Positions 1 to 10,706 are shown, counted from the stretch's first letter. The stretch: DNA of 64,000 nt from an uncultured Bacteroidota bacterium (GCA_902616905.1 CACMUP010000008.1:1-64000); one strand, 5' to 3'. Made by a program: numbers and translations. Notes: generated from the sequence alone by a model not told the origin.

Positions 1-34
1 TTTAAAATACATTCGTAAAAATCCATAATTTGTT

Positions 35-2632
35 TTGAAAGAGGTAAAAGAAACTCCATTAATGAAGCAATATAATCGTATCAAGGGCAAGTACCCAGAT
101 GCATTACTGCTGTTTAGAGTTGGTGATTTTTATGAGACATTTGGAGAAGACGCAATTAAAGCTTCAAAAATTTTAGGTATTATTTTAACTAAAAGGGGTG
201 CTGGTAGTACAAGTGAAACTGAATTAGCAGGCTTTCCTCATCATTCCATCAATAATTATTTACCTAAACTAGTAAAGGCAGGATGCAGAGTCGCTATATG
301 TGATCAACTAGAAAACCCAAAACTAACAAACAAAATTGTTAAAAGAGGAGTAACAGAATTAATTACACCAGGTGTTTCACTTCATGATGACGTATTAGAC
401 CAAAAGAAAAATAATTTTTTAGCATCAGTTTTTTTTAATAAAAAGTGGGGTGTCTCCTTTTTAGATATATCAACCGGTGAATTTTTTGTCGCAGAAGGGA
501 GTGCTGAAGAAATTGAGCAATTATTTCAAAGTTACGACCCAAGTGAGATATTGGTTGCTAAACCAAAAAAGAAATTATTTGAACAAGTTTTTGGAAAACA
601 TTATCCTTGTTTTTTTATCGAAGATTGGGTGTTTGAAATTAGTACTGCAAGAGAAAAATTGATAAATCATTTTAAAACGAATTCATTACAAGGTTTTGGT
701 CTTCAAAAATATGACGGTGGTATTTCTGCTGCAGGTGCAATAATGCAATATCTTACCGAAACACAACATGATAAAATTCAACATATCAATAAAATCACGC
801 CTCATAGTTTAGATAACCATGTTTGGCTTGATCATTTTACTCAACGTAATTTAGAGCTCTTTTATCCTAATCATCCAGAGGGTATTGCACTCATTAATGT
901 AATTGACCAAACACAAACAGCGATGGGCGGGAGATTACTTAGAAAGTGGATTGCTTTTCCATTAAAAGAAATTAAACAAATAGAAATTCGTCAAAATATT
1001 GTAAAAGAATTAATATCACATGAATCCATATTAGGATTTGTCAGAGAAAAATTAAATCATATAGTTGATTTAGAAAGAGTTATGGCAAAAATAGCAACTG
1101 AGAAAATTAGTCCACGAGCTCTGAATCAATTATCTTTTTCTCTCAATATTGTTGAAGAAATAAAAGAAAATATAAGTAGTGGAACTACTAAATATTTAAA
1201 AAAGCAACTTCAAAATTTAAAGTCTTGCGAGCACTTGTTGAAAGCTCTTCAAAAAACCATACATCCTGATGCGCCAGTACTAACATCAAAGGGGAATATT
1301 ATAGCTGAAGGATTTTCAAAAAAATTGGACCATTTAAGAAACTTACGTTACAACTCTCAATCAGAATTAGACGATATGCTTAGAAGAGAGTCAGAGCGAA
1401 CTAAAATACCTTCATTAAAAATTGCATTCAATAATGTTTTTGGATATTACATTGAAGTTCGTAACACTCACAAAGATAAAGTACCTATTGAATGGATTCG
1501 TAAGCAAACTTTAGTAAATGCTGAAAGATATGTAACTGAAGAGCTTAAAAAATTTGAAACAGAAATATTTCAGGCAGAAGAACAAATTTTGAATTTGGAA
1601 CAAAAACTTTTTGAAGAGTTGATAAATTTCTTAAAAAACAATTTAGAATTATTAAAAGAGAATGCTATTGCCATTGCAAATCTTGATGTTTTTTATTGTT
1701 TTGCAGAAATAGCGATTAGAAATAATTATTGTTGCCCAAGTATAAAAAGTGAAAATTTTATAGACATTCAAGGTGCACGTCATCCAGTAATCGAAAGGCA
1801 ATTGCCAGTTGACAGCCCTTACATTTCTAATGATCTTAGACTAAATAGTGAAGATCAACAAATATTGATGATTACAGGACCTAATATGTCAGGTAAGTCT
1901 GCTCTTCTTCGTCAAACAGCATTAATATCTTTACTTGCTCAAATTGGAAGTTTTGTTCCAGCTACAAAAGCAACATTAGGAATAGTTGATAAAATATTTA
2001 CTAGAGTAGGAGCTAGTGACAATATTTCAATGGGGGCATCAACCTTTATGGTTGAAATGAATGAAACAGCTTCTATTTTGAATAATATTTCGCAAGGAAG
2101 TTTGGTAATATTAGATGAAATAGGTCGTGGAACAAGTACTTATGATGGAGTTTCTATTGCGTGGGCGATTGCACAATATTTACATGAACATCCTTTTAGA
2201 CCCCATGTATTATTTGCAACACACTACCACGAATTAAATGAAATGAATTTAACTTTTAAAAGAATAAAAAATTTCAATGTTTCAATAAAAGAGACAAAAG
2301 AAGATGTTCTTTTTTTAAGGAAATTATTACCAGGCGGGAGTGCTCATAGTTTTGGTATACATGTAGCAAAAATGGCTGGAATGCCCCAAAACGTATTAAA
2401 AACTGCAAAGGAAAAACTTAAAATACTTGAATCTAATCACGCTTTAGAAAAAAAGGATTTAAGTGAGAAAGGGAATCCTGATTTACAACTTAGTTTTTTT
2501 AATTTAGAAGATCCAGTTCTTGAAGCAATTAGAGAAGAAATAGAAGACTTAGATATTGATAATATTACTCCCGTTGAAGCTTTAATGCAATTGAATAATA
2601 TAAAGAGAAAGTTATCTCAAAAGAAGGACTAG
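35..2632 (+). CDS. mutS: DNA mismatch repair protein MutS
   Basis: 865 aa ORF, N-terminal MKQYNRIKGKYPDALLLFRVGDFYETF, Walker A TGPNMSGKSALLRQ, DEIGRGTSTYDGVSIAWA; TTG start in the track. Confidence 0.97.
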   Translation: MKEVKETPLMKQYNRIKGKYPDALLLFRVGDFYETFGEDAIKASKILGIILTKRGAGSTSETELAGFPHHSINNYLPKLVKAGCRVAICDQLENPKLTNKIVKRGVTELITPGVSLHDDVLDQKKNNFLASVFFNKKWGVSFLDISTGEFFVAEGSAEEIEQLFQSYDPSEILVAKPKKKLFEQVFGKHYPCFFIEDWVFEISTAREKLINHFKTNSLQGFGLQKYDGGISAAGAIMQYLTETQHDKIQHINKITPHSLDNHVWLDHFTQRNLELFYPNHPEGIALINVIDQTQTAMGGRLLRKWIAFPLKEIKQIEIRQNIVKELISHESILGFVREKLNHIVDLERVMAKIATEKISPRALNQLSFSLNIVEEIKENISSGTTKYLKKQLQNLKSCEHLLKALQKTIHPDAPVLTSKGNIIAEGFSKKLDHLRNLRYNSQSELDDMLRRESERTKIPSLKIAFNNVFGYYIEVRNTHKDKVPIEWIRKQTLVNAERYVTEELKKFETEIFQAEEQILNLEQKLFEELINFLKNNLELLKENAIAIANLDVFYCFAEIAIRNNYCCPSIKSENFIDIQGARHPVIERQLPVDSPYISNDLRLNSEDQQILMITGPNMSGKSALLRQTALISLLAQIGSFVPATKATLGIVDKIFTRVGASDNISMGASTFMVEMNETASILNNISQGSLVILDEIGRGTSTYDGVSIAWAIAQYLHEHPFRPHVLFATHYHELNEMNLTFKRIKNFNVSIKETKEDVLFLRKLLPGGSAHSFGIHVAKMAGMPQNVLKTAKEKLKILESNHALEKKDLSEKGNPDLQLSFFNLEDPVLEAIREEIEDLDIDNITPVEALMQLNNIKRKLSQKKD

Positions 2633-2868
2633 AAAAACTATCATCCTCTTTCTTTCAATAAATCTTTACCAAGTACCATTTTATCTTTATGTTTTTTTCG
2701 TTCTGAGCGTTAATATTTAATGATAAGATTATTAATGAAAAAAATCTAATACAGAAATCTTGCATGATTATATTTTTGTTTGTTTAATAAGCATTTTGAT
2801 TTTTTAATTTAAATGTTGCCCTATAATTTAGTAAAAAATAAAATTATTTTACATTTACATTCCAGAAC

Positions 2869-2940
2869 GCGAAAGTAGCTCAGGGGTAGAGCATCACCTT
2901 GCCAAGGTGAGGGTCGCGGGTTCAAATCCCGTCTTTCGCT
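2869..2940 (+). tRNA. tRNA-Gly(GCC)
   Basis: Cloverleaf: GCGAAAG...CTTTCGC acceptor, TTCAAAT T-loop, anticodon loop TTGCCAA. Confidence 0.95.
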
Positions 2941-2949
2941 CTGTCAAAT

Positions 2950-3034
2950 GCTCGGATGGTGGAATTGGTAGACACGTTGGACTTAAAATCCAATGACCAT
3001 TGCGGTCGTGCGGGTTCAAGTCCCGCTCCGAGTA
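2950..3034 (+). tRNA. tRNA-Leu(TAA)
   Basis: GCTCGGA...TCCGAGT acceptor, variable arm, anticodon loop CTTAAAA, TTCAAGT T-loop. Confidence 0.95.
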
Positions 3035-3041
3035 CTTAGAG

Positions 3042-3085
3042 AATCCGTAACTAATAATATTACATTAGATTGCGGATTTTTTTAT
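3042..3085 (+). terminator. Rho-independent terminator downstream of tRNA-Leu
   Basis: Stem aatccgtaactaat / attagattgcggatt (one bulge, one wobble) followed by a T-rich run. Confidence 0.75.
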
Positions 3086-3292
3086 TTCATAATGGCAACA
3101 TATTGGCAACAAATCATATTATTCTACTAAAAAAGTAATAGCTAAAACTTATCAGGCATTTTTTATTCTAAATACCAAGGGGGCATGGGTTTTTAGACAA
3201 AAGGTTTTTCTATTGGGAACTGGGATTGATTTGATATGTAATCTATTCTATTTAGTTTTGAGTCAACAAAAAGTGAAAACTTTAAATTTAAA

Positions 3293-3748
3293 ATGAAATA
3301 CAGAAAAGCAACAGAAAATGATATTTTGGCAATTTTAGAAATGATTGCTGATGATGAACTTGGAAAGAAAAGAGAAAATTTTCAAATTCCACTCCCTACT
3401 GAATACATTAAGGCTTTTGAAAAAATAAATTCTGACGAAAATCAAGAATTAATAGTTGTTGAAAATGAAGATTTGGAAATAATTGGTACTCTACAACTGT
3501 CATTCATACAATATCTGACTTATCGCGGTGGAATTAGAGCACAAATTGAAGCTGTTAGAATTAGAAAGGATAAAAGAGGACTAGGAATTGGAAAAATTAT
3601 GTTTGAATGGGCAATTAGGAGAGCCAAAGAACGCAATGCACATTTACTTCAATTAACAACAGACAAAAAACGACCGAAAACGATAAAATTTTATGAGAAA
3701 TTGGGATTTAAACAATCACACGAAGGAATGAAAATGCATTTTAACTAG
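3293..3748 (+). CDS. GNAT family N-acetyltransferase
   Basis: 151 aa, VRIRKDKRGLGIGKIMFEWAI acetyl-CoA motif, NAHLLQLTTDKKRPKTIKFYEKLGF. Confidence 0.9.
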   Translation: MKYRKATENDILAILEMIADDELGKKRENFQIPLPTEYIKAFEKINSDENQELIVVENEDLEIIGTLQLSFIQYLTYRGGIRAQIEAVRIRKDKRGLGIGKIMFEWAIRRAKERNAHLLQLTTDKKRPKTIKFYEKLGFKQSHEGMKMHFN

Positions 3749-3939
3749 AAATAGATAATTGCTAACACCACCTAAACAATATTAAAACTAAGTTTGTCTA
3801 AAACGTAACAATAAAGAGTGACCTCAAGTGTGAGTATTATAATTGCTTTATATTTTTTGGAAGTAATGAATCATAAAATCAAAATACACATTGTTGTTTA
3901 GTAATTTATATTACCTTAGGCGATTCAAAATTAAAAGAA

Positions 3940-6855
3940 ATGAAAAAATTAATAAATTATTTTTCATTTGTTGTATTAAGCTTCCTTCTCTTAAGTGGAG
4001 GTTTTGCTTTTTCGCAACAGATAAAAGGAAACATACAAGATGAAGATTCTAATCCAATTCCTGGTGTTACAGTTGTTGTTGAGGGGTCACAAATTGGAAC
4101 TACATCAGATTTCGATGGGAACTTCTCAATCGATGCCTCAGAGGGTGATAGTCTGATTTTCTCGTTCATCGGTTTTCAGACACAAACAGTCCCTGTAAAA
4201 GGTGACTCTATGACAATTACAATGATAACAGAGGATACAATCCTTGACGAAGTAGTAATTACTGGTCTTGGTACAAGTGTTAAAAGAAGAAATCTAGCTA
4301 ATGCTGTTGCGACAGTATCTAACGAGGAACTTGTGGGTAAAACGAATCAAGGTACAGTTGATGGTGCACTCTATGGAAAAATTCCTGGTGTAAATATTAC
4401 CTCCTCATCAGGAGCACCTGGCGGGGGCTTTGCATTGAGATTAAGAGGAATATCCTCAATTAATGGTAATAACCAACCATTATTCATACTTGATGGTGTT
4501 TATTTAAACAATAATGAAATTCCTTCTGGATTGAGGTTCGCATCTGGTGCTAATAGAGGAAGTGAAGAAAATGCTCCAAACAGAATTGCAGATTTAGATC
4601 CAAATGACATTGAAAATATTGAAGTTTTGAAAGGAGCTTCAGCAGCTGCAATCTATGGAACTAGGGCAAATGCTGGAGTTATTATTATAACAACCAAAAA
4701 GGGTAGAGCTGGAAAAACTAAAGTTAGTCTTACTCAAAACCTAGGTTTTGCAGAAATTTCTAACAGGTTAGGAATGAGAGATTGGACAGCATCTAGCGTT
4801 GAAGCTGCCTTTGGCGCCAGTGAAGTGGTAAAATATAACAATGCGATTAATACATTTGGTTTAATCGATTATGAGGATGAAGTTTATGGAAATAAGGGTA
4901 TAATATCTGATACCAAACTAAGTGTTTCAGGAGGTAATGATAAGACACAATTTTATGTTGGTACGTCATATAGAGATGAAGAAGGTATAATCAAATATAC
5001 TGGTTTTGACAGATTTTCTGTTAGAGCAAATATTGATCACAAAATATCAAATACATTTGAATTGTCATCTTCCTCAAACTTTATTCAAGGCCAATCTAGA
5101 AGGAGTTTTACTGGAAACGAAAATGAAGGTGGTTTAAGTTATGGTTACACACTTGCCTTTACAAGACCTTGGATTAACCTATACCCTGATACTGCTGGTA
5201 ATTACCCAAACAACCCAAATTATGCTGGTAATCCTCTATTTGTAAGAGACAAAGCAAGAAATGATGATGATAATAATAGGTTGATTCAGAGTTTAAAGCT
5301 AACCACAAAAATTATAGACGGTGAAAAAGATAGACTTAGAATGATATGGAGTGGGGGTCTAGACTTTTTAGCTAATGAAACTTATGTTTATGTGCCAGAA
5401 ATTCATCAAGCCCAAAATGGTGGTGATAATGGATTTATTGGAGTAGGTAAGAATAATTTTAAAAACTATAACCTTTTAGGCTTAGGTGTTTGGAACAGAG
5501 ATGCACTTAATGGTGCATTAGCTTTAACTACACAAGGAGGTGTCTCCTACTTGAAAAGAGACGCAGACGTTGTTTTTAATCAAGCAACACAACTAATTCC
5601 TGGACAAACTACTCTTGGCCAAGGTTCTGCTCAAGCAATAAGTCAAACACAATCAGAGATTGAAGAATTTGGGTATTTTGGACAAATTGAGGGAAACTAT
5701 AAGGACCAATTTATAGCCACTGTTGGTTATAGAGCTGATAAATCATCCTTAAATGGTGATTCAAATAAATTTTATGGATTCCCAAAAGCCTCATTAGCTG
5801 TAAATATTCAAAACTTTGGAAACTGGAACAACAGTACAATTGACCAGTTAAAACTAAGAGCGGCGTATGGTGAAACGGGTTCATCAGCTTCATTCGGTTC
5901 AATTTTCACAAGTCTGAATTCGGTAGCTATAGGTGGTGTTGGTGGATCAACTATTGCATCACTTAGAGGTGATGCCAATATAGAGCCTGAAACATCTCAG
6001 GAGTTAGAAGTAGGAGTTGATTTAAGATTTGTTGAAAAAATTGGACTTGAGCTTACATACTACAACAGAAATGTTCAGGATCTTATTTTAAGTAGGTCCT
6101 TACCTACTTCCAGTGGTTTTTCAAGAGAAACAACTAACCTAGCTGATCTCGAGAACCGAGGATTAGAAGTAGGTATTAACATTAACGCTTTTGATAATGA
6201 CAGATTCAGCTGGAATAGTGGAATTCAGTTCTGGTTAAATAGGTCAGAAATTACAAGGTTAGATGTACCTGCATTTCCTCAACCTGGAGCAGGTTTTGGT
6301 TTAGGACTTGGAACTTTTTACATACAAGAAGGCCAGCCTGTAACTCAGTTAGCGGGTAATATTGATGGGGTACCTACACAGATTGGTAATGTTGAACCAG
6401 ACTTTCAGATTTCATTCAACAATAATTTTACAATTTCAAAAAATTTAGAAGTTGGATTCTTAATTCATTGGAAAGAGGGTGGCGAAAATATAAACTTGTC
6501 TAAACTACTTACCGATTTAGGTGGTGTGACTGCTGACCTAGATACTCCTGAAGGGCAGGAAAGAGCGTCTCTAGGCTTTGTAGCACAGCGCTTTATCGAG
6601 CCTGCAGCTTACATGAGGTTAAGAGAGGCTGGGATATATTACACCCTGCCAGAAAATACTTTTTCTTGGCTCTCTGGAGATATTTCAAATGTTAGGCTAG
6701 GGTTGACGGGTAGAAATTTACTTACAATAACTGATTACTCAAGTTATGATCCTGAAACCTCCGTTAATGGTGGAGCAGGCTTATCGAGTGGGATAGAGGT
6801 AACACCATATCCAAACTCACGCCAGTTTTTATTTAGCCTAAACGTAAACTTTTAA
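3940..6855 (+). CDS. SusC/RagA family TonB-linked outer membrane protein
   Basis: 971 aa; signal peptide, carboxypeptidase-like domain GNIQDEDSNPIPGVTVVVEGS, plug NIEVLKGASAAAIYGTRANAGVIIITTKKG. Confidence 0.96.
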   Translation: MKKLINYFSFVVLSFLLLSGGFAFSQQIKGNIQDEDSNPIPGVTVVVEGSQIGTTSDFDGNFSIDASEGDSLIFSFIGFQTQTVPVKGDSMTITMITEDTILDEVVITGLGTSVKRRNLANAVATVSNEELVGKTNQGTVDGALYGKIPGVNITSSSGAPGGGFALRLRGISSINGNNQPLFILDGVYLNNNEIPSGLRFASGANRGSEENAPNRIADLDPNDIENIEVLKGASAAAIYGTRANAGVIIITTKKGRAGKTKVSLTQNLGFAEISNRLGMRDWTASSVEAAFGASEVVKYNNAINTFGLIDYEDEVYGNKGIISDTKLSVSGGNDKTQFYVGTSYRDEEGIIKYTGFDRFSVRANIDHKISNTFELSSSSNFIQGQSRRSFTGNENEGGLSYGYTLAFTRPWINLYPDTAGNYPNNPNYAGNPLFVRDKARNDDDNNRLIQSLKLTTKIIDGEKDRLRMIWSGGLDFLANETYVYVPEIHQAQNGGDNGFIGVGKNNFKNYNLLGLGVWNRDALNGALALTTQGGVSYLKRDADVVFNQATQLIPGQTTLGQGSAQAISQTQSEIEEFGYFGQIEGNYKDQFIATVGYRADKSSLNGDSNKFYGFPKASLAVNIQNFGNWNNSTIDQLKLRAAYGETGSSASFGSIFTSLNSVAIGGVGGSTIASLRGDANIEPETSQELEVGVDLRFVEKIGLELTYYNRNVQDLILSRSLPTSSGFSRETTNLADLENRGLEVGININAFDNDRFSWNSGIQFWLNRSEITRLDVPAFPQPGAGFGLGLGTFYIQEGQPVTQLAGNIDGVPTQIGNVEPDFQISFNNNFTISKNLEVGFLIHWKEGGENINLSKLLTDLGGVTADLDTPEGQERASLGFVAQRFIEPAAYMRLREAGIYYTLPENTFSWLSGDISNVRLGLTGRNLLTITDYSSYDPETSVNGGAGLSSGIEVTPYPNSRQFLFSLNVNF

Positions 6856-6864
6856 TATTTAGAT

Positions 6865-8181
6865 ATGAAAAATTTTAAATTCTCAATAAAAAAATTAGTC
6901 ATCTTGAGCTTAATGGTGACAACGTTAATTTCTTTGTCATGTACATTCGATGAAGAATTTGACCCTAACAGACCTAGTTTAGAAGGTGTCTTAACTGACG
7001 CATCTGTTAACCAACTAAATAACCTTGTAGTGGGTATTGAATCTGGAATGCGTGGTGGAGTAGCAGGTCAAACAACTCATACAGGAACTATGGCTCGAGA
7101 GCTGTATAAGTTTGATGCTGATCCAAGAAATACAGGTGACTTATTAGGAGCTAATGGTGCCACCTTAGATAACAACTCTTTTTATTCCACAAGCGTTTGG
7201 GCATCAAAATACAGAACTATAAAAAATGCTAATATTTTATTAGAAGCATTAGACAACACAACTTCTGTTAGTGTCCAAGAAGCAGCTGGTTATAAAGGTT
7301 TTGCACGAACTGTAATAGCACACCAGCTTATTATGTTGGTTAAATCCTACGGTTCGGCAAGAGTAGATGTTAGTGATCCTACTAATCCAGGACCAATACT
7401 AGCTGAAGCCGACGTTTTATCAGAGGTATCTACCATACTAGATGGTGCATTATCTGATTTAAGTGCGGCAGGGGATAGTTTTTCTTTTCCGTTAGCTGGG
7501 TTTGATGGTTTTGATACTCCATCAAGCTTTTCAAAGTTTAATAGAGCTGTGAAGGCTGTTGCACTTGTTTATTCAGGAAATAAAACGGATGCATTGGCCG
7601 CTCTTAGTTCATCGTTTTTTGACTTAAACGGAGACTTAAAGACTGGACCTAAACATGTATTTAGTTTATCTGCTGGGGATTTTGTTAATGGTTTATATAA
7701 AATTGTTGACAATAATGGTGATCAAATCATTGTTCATAACAGTTTTATTGCTGACGCTGAGCCTGGTGACAAAAGAGTTGAAAATAAGACTATAATTAGA
7801 TCCGACGCAACTACCCAAGACGGATTAAATGGGACTCACCAGACTAGATTATATGCATCAAATATATCTCCTATTGATATTATTAGAAACGAAGAACTCG
7901 TCCTTTTATATGCTGAAGCAAATATCCCTTCTAATTCAACAGAAGCTATAAAAGCTATTGATGTAATTAGGACTTCCGCCGGTTTACCTTCATATAGTGG
8001 TGCATCAACAGAATCTGCTCTAATCGATGAGTTATTGAATCAAAGAAGATATTCTTTCTGGTGTGAAAACCATAGGATGTATGATTTGAGAAGATTTGGT
8101 AAATCACTTTCTCTTCCAATTGACAGACCTGGTGACCAGATATTTAATATAATCCCGATTCCTTTAACAGAAAATGAATAA
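6865..8181 (+). CDS. RagB/SusD family nutrient uptake outer membrane lipoprotein
   Basis: Directly downstream of susC; lipobox LISLSC; C-terminal RRYSFWCENHRMYDLRRFGK typical of SusD. Confidence 0.93.
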   Translation: MKNFKFSIKKLVILSLMVTTLISLSCTFDEEFDPNRPSLEGVLTDASVNQLNNLVVGIESGMRGGVAGQTTHTGTMARELYKFDADPRNTGDLLGANGATLDNNSFYSTSVWASKYRTIKNANILLEALDNTTSVSVQEAAGYKGFARTVIAHQLIMLVKSYGSARVDVSDPTNPGPILAEADVLSEVSTILDGALSDLSAAGDSFSFPLAGFDGFDTPSSFSKFNRAVKAVALVYSGNKTDALAALSSSFFDLNGDLKTGPKHVFSLSAGDFVNGLYKIVDNNGDQIIVHNSFIADAEPGDKRVENKTIIRSDATTQDGLNGTHQTRLYASNISPIDIIRNEELVLLYAEANIPSNSTEAIKAIDVIRTSAGLPSYSGASTESALIDELLNQRRYSFWCENHRMYDLRRFGKSLSLPIDRPGDQIFNIIPIPLTENE

Positions 8182-8186
8182 ATACA

Positions 8187-8219
8187 AAAAAAGCCAAGTT
8201 TTAACTTGGCTTTTTTTTT
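8187..8219 (+). terminator. Rho-independent terminator after susCD
   Basis: aagccaag-ttttaa-cttggctt followed by T9 tract. Confidence 0.9.
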
Positions 8220-8235
8220 AAAAAATTTACAAAAA

Positions 8236-9243
8236 ATGAAAAAATTACTTTTATTAATTTCAATATCTTTATTAAGCTGTCAAAATTCAAATAAATCAAA
8301 CAGCTACCTTGATTATTCTGAAAGGAGTGATAAACTTTCTGGGGGTGTAAAAATTATTCCTATTAACACACCTATTGGTAAATTTAATGTATGGACAAAA
8401 AGAATTGGAAACAACCCCACAAAAAAAGTCTTGCTTTTGCACGGAGGTCCAGGCGCAAATCATGAATACTTTCAGGCAATAGAGTCGTTTTTTCCAAAGG
8501 AGTCCATAGAATTCTATTATTATGATCAATTAGGATCCGAGTTTAGTGATAAACCAAAGGATGAATCGCTTTGGACCATAGCTAGATTTGTTGACGAGGT
8601 CGAACAAGTAAGACAAGCACTTAAATTGAATAAGGAAAACTTTATAATTCTTGGTCATTCTTGGGGAGGTATTTTAGGTTTAGAGTATGCTTTTAAATAT
8701 CAAAATAATCTTAAAGCCCTTATCATATCGAACATGGTACCCTCTATTCCTGATTATATTGATTATGCAAATAATGTACTTGCTCCAAAATTAGATCCTG
8801 AGGTTTTAAAAAGAATCAGAGAATATGAGTCAGTTGAAGATTACAGTAATACTGAATATTTATCATTAATTGAAAATCATTATTATCCTAAACATGTCCT
8901 CAGGATGCCACTTGAGAACTGGCCTAATCCTGTTTTAAGAAGCCTAACGAATCTCAATAAAGATATATATGTAAGGATGCAAGGACCAAGTGAATTTGGT
9001 GTGGTGGGCGATGCTGTGCTCAAGGATTGGGATAGAAAAAATGATTTAAAACAATTAAAAATACCTGTCCTTACCATTGGAGGAGAGCATGATACTATGG
9101 ATCCAAGACAAATGGAATGGATGAGTAAAGAAGTTCAAAATGGTTCTTACCTGCACTGTCCAAACGGAAGTCATTGGAGCATGTATGACGATCAAGAAAA
9201 TTATTTTAATGGTGTTACAGGTTTTATTAAAGCTTTGCCTTAA
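8236..9243 (+). CDS. Alpha/beta hydrolase lipoprotein, proline iminopeptidase-like
   Basis: Internal ATG at 8236 gives lipoprotein signal MKKLLLLISISLLSCQ; LLLHGGPGANHEYF, GHSWGG, GSHWSMYDD. Confidence 0.88.
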   Translation: MKKLLLLISISLLSCQNSNKSNSYLDYSERSDKLSGGVKIIPINTPIGKFNVWTKRIGNNPTKKVLLLHGGPGANHEYFQAIESFFPKESIEFYYYDQLGSEFSDKPKDESLWTIARFVDEVEQVRQALKLNKENFIILGHSWGGILGLEYAFKYQNNLKALIISNMVPSIPDYIDYANNVLAPKLDPEVLKRIREYESVEDYSNTEYLSLIENHYYPKHVLRMPLENWPNPVLRSLTNLNKDIYVRMQGPSEFGVVGDAVLKDWDRKNDLKQLKIPVLTIGGEHDTMDPRQMEWMSKEVQNGSYLHCPNGSHWSMYDDQENYFNGVTGFIKALP

Positions 9244-9251
9244 AATAAAAA

Positions 9252-9655
9252 TTAGTTTTTTAAATCCCAGAATATTATCTCTCCTGGATTTTTATCAAGC
9301 ATCAATTGTCCAATACGAACAAAACCACATTTCTTGTGTATAGCACTAGACCTTTTATTTTTTAAATCAACTGCGGTTAGGCAGTACCTATGACTTATAT
9401 ATGTTTTTCTAAATAGTGAATACATTTTTTCAACATAACCCATTCCTCTATACTCTTTATCTAAACAAAGCTGGCCGACCACAATATAATTTTCATCTGA
9501 TAATTTATTATCATTATATATTTGACTATCAAACTCGTTTATAAGATGATTTAATAATTTATTTTGCTATGTATTCAAGTGGTTCTATTTGTATCCAGGA
9601 TAATCACGGAAAAGCATACTTTATAGAAATTTTATAAGAGAGCTGCATTAAATTT
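9252..9655 (-). pseudogene. Degraded GNAT acetyltransferase
   Basis: C-terminal GNAT region (YIVVGQLCLDKEYRGMGYVEKMYSLF...SAIHKKCGFVRIGQ) has no start codon; in-frame stop about 9575 and upstream fragments in other frames. Confidence 0.65.
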
Positions 9656-9670
9656 ATTATAATCCTCTAT

Positions 9671-10249
9671 CTAAAATTTATGGGTCTTAAAATCTGAAAA
9701 AAAATCTATTTCATTTTTAGACAACCATTTTTTTTGTTGAAATTCATTTAATGTGATGGGCATTCTATATTTTGAATTATGAATCTCTCTCATAATACCA
9801 ATAGCTTCAGTTGTTACAATACTACAAGTTGTCATTATTTCTCCAGTAAGCATATTCATCCAATTATCATAAAGACCCGCAAAGGCAAATAATTCAGAGG
9901 ATGGATATTCAACAAGATATTTTTGTTTTCTTTTTCCTTGAGCATCAATCCACTTCCATTCAAAAAAACCGTCAGCAAAGATTAAACAACGTCGAGCCAT
10001 TTTAAATGAAGGTTTTGTATTTATAGTTTCATATCTTGCATTAAGAGTGAATTTTCTTATTTCATCAGTTTTTGACCAATTAGGAATAAGACCCCAGTTC
10101 ATTTTTTTTAAAAAATATGGATCATCATCAGCTACTGTACTGACAACAGGGAAATCGAATCCATTATAAATCCCTTTTAATGGTTTCCCATTAAAGTTTT
10201 TTTCTCTGAATTCTTTGTCAGACTTTGACTGTTTAAAATGAAAACACAT
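9671..10249 (-). CDS. SOS response-associated peptidase (SRAP, YedK/HMCES family)
   Basis: Cys2 catalytic start MCFHF, WGLIPNWSK, NARYETINTKPSFK, RRCLIFADGFFEWKW. Confidence 0.95.
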   Translation of the reverse strand: MCFHFKQSKSDKEFREKNFNGKPLKGIYNGFDFPVVSTVADDDPYFLKKMNWGLIPNWSKTDEIRKFTLNARYETINTKPSFKMARRCLIFADGFFEWKWIDAQGKRKQKYLVEYPSSELFAFAGLYDNWMNMLTGEIMTTCSIVTTEAIGIMREIHNSKYRMPITLNEFQQKKWLSKNEIDFFSDFKTHKF

Positions 10250-10271
10250 AAAAAAGAATTAATTTACAAAT

Positions 10272-10682
10272 TTAAAAATCACATTTTGGAATTTTAGAGC
10301 CGTGAGGATCAATTCTAATATCTCCCAAAATTTCTTGCATTCTGTAAAAAAATTTTGTGCTCTTTATATGCTCAATTTCTTCAGCAATCTCATGTACTTC
10401 ATCTTCATTAAAATTCATTTTTTTAAACAAATAAAGCTCAATTAATCTATGCTTTGAAATAATTTGTGTTCCTGTTTTTCTTCCAAATTTTGTTAAAACT
10501 ATTGGTTTATACGGTTTGCTATTTACAAGATTCATTGCAATTAACTTTTTAATCATGTTAGATACGGTTGACTTACTTACATTAAAATGCTGAGCTAAAG
10601 ATGTAACCGTAATCTTTTGATTTTTTTCATCCATTTTAAATATAGCCTTCAAATAGTTTTCTTTTTCGATTGTCTTTTGCAT
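10272..10682 (-). CDS. DtxR/MntR-family metal-dependent transcriptional regulator
   Basis: HTH TVTSLAQHFNVSKSTVSNMIKKL, dimerization HRLIELYLFKKMNFNEDEVHEIAEEIEHI; ATG at 10682 preferred over the TTG at 10703. Confidence 0.88.
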   Translation of the reverse strand: MQKTIEKENYLKAIFKMDEKNQKITVTSLAQHFNVSKSTVSNMIKKLIAMNLVNSKPYKPIVLTKFGRKTGTQIISKHRLIELYLFKKMNFNEDEVHEIAEEIEHIKSTKFFYRMQEILGDIRIDPHGSKIPKCDF

Positions 10683-10689
10683 AAAAAAT

Positions 10690-10706
10690 GTTTTGTAGTG
10701 CAAAAC
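10690..10706. promoter_or_regulatory. Candidate operator (inverted repeat) between DtxR-type regulator and TonB receptor
   Basis: GTTTTG-TAGTG-CAAAAC perfect 6-bp arms in the short divergent intergenic region. Confidence 0.4.

Noticed and set aside
8206-8235. Upstream extension of the alpha/beta hydrolase ORF (MAFFLKNLQK)
   Set aside because: Lies inside the susCD terminator hairpin; the internal ATG at 8236 gives a proper lipoprotein signal.
9140-9343. 67-aa plus-strand ORF
   Set aside because: Out-of-frame overlap with the end of the intact alpha/beta hydrolase and the GNAT remnant; no independent support.
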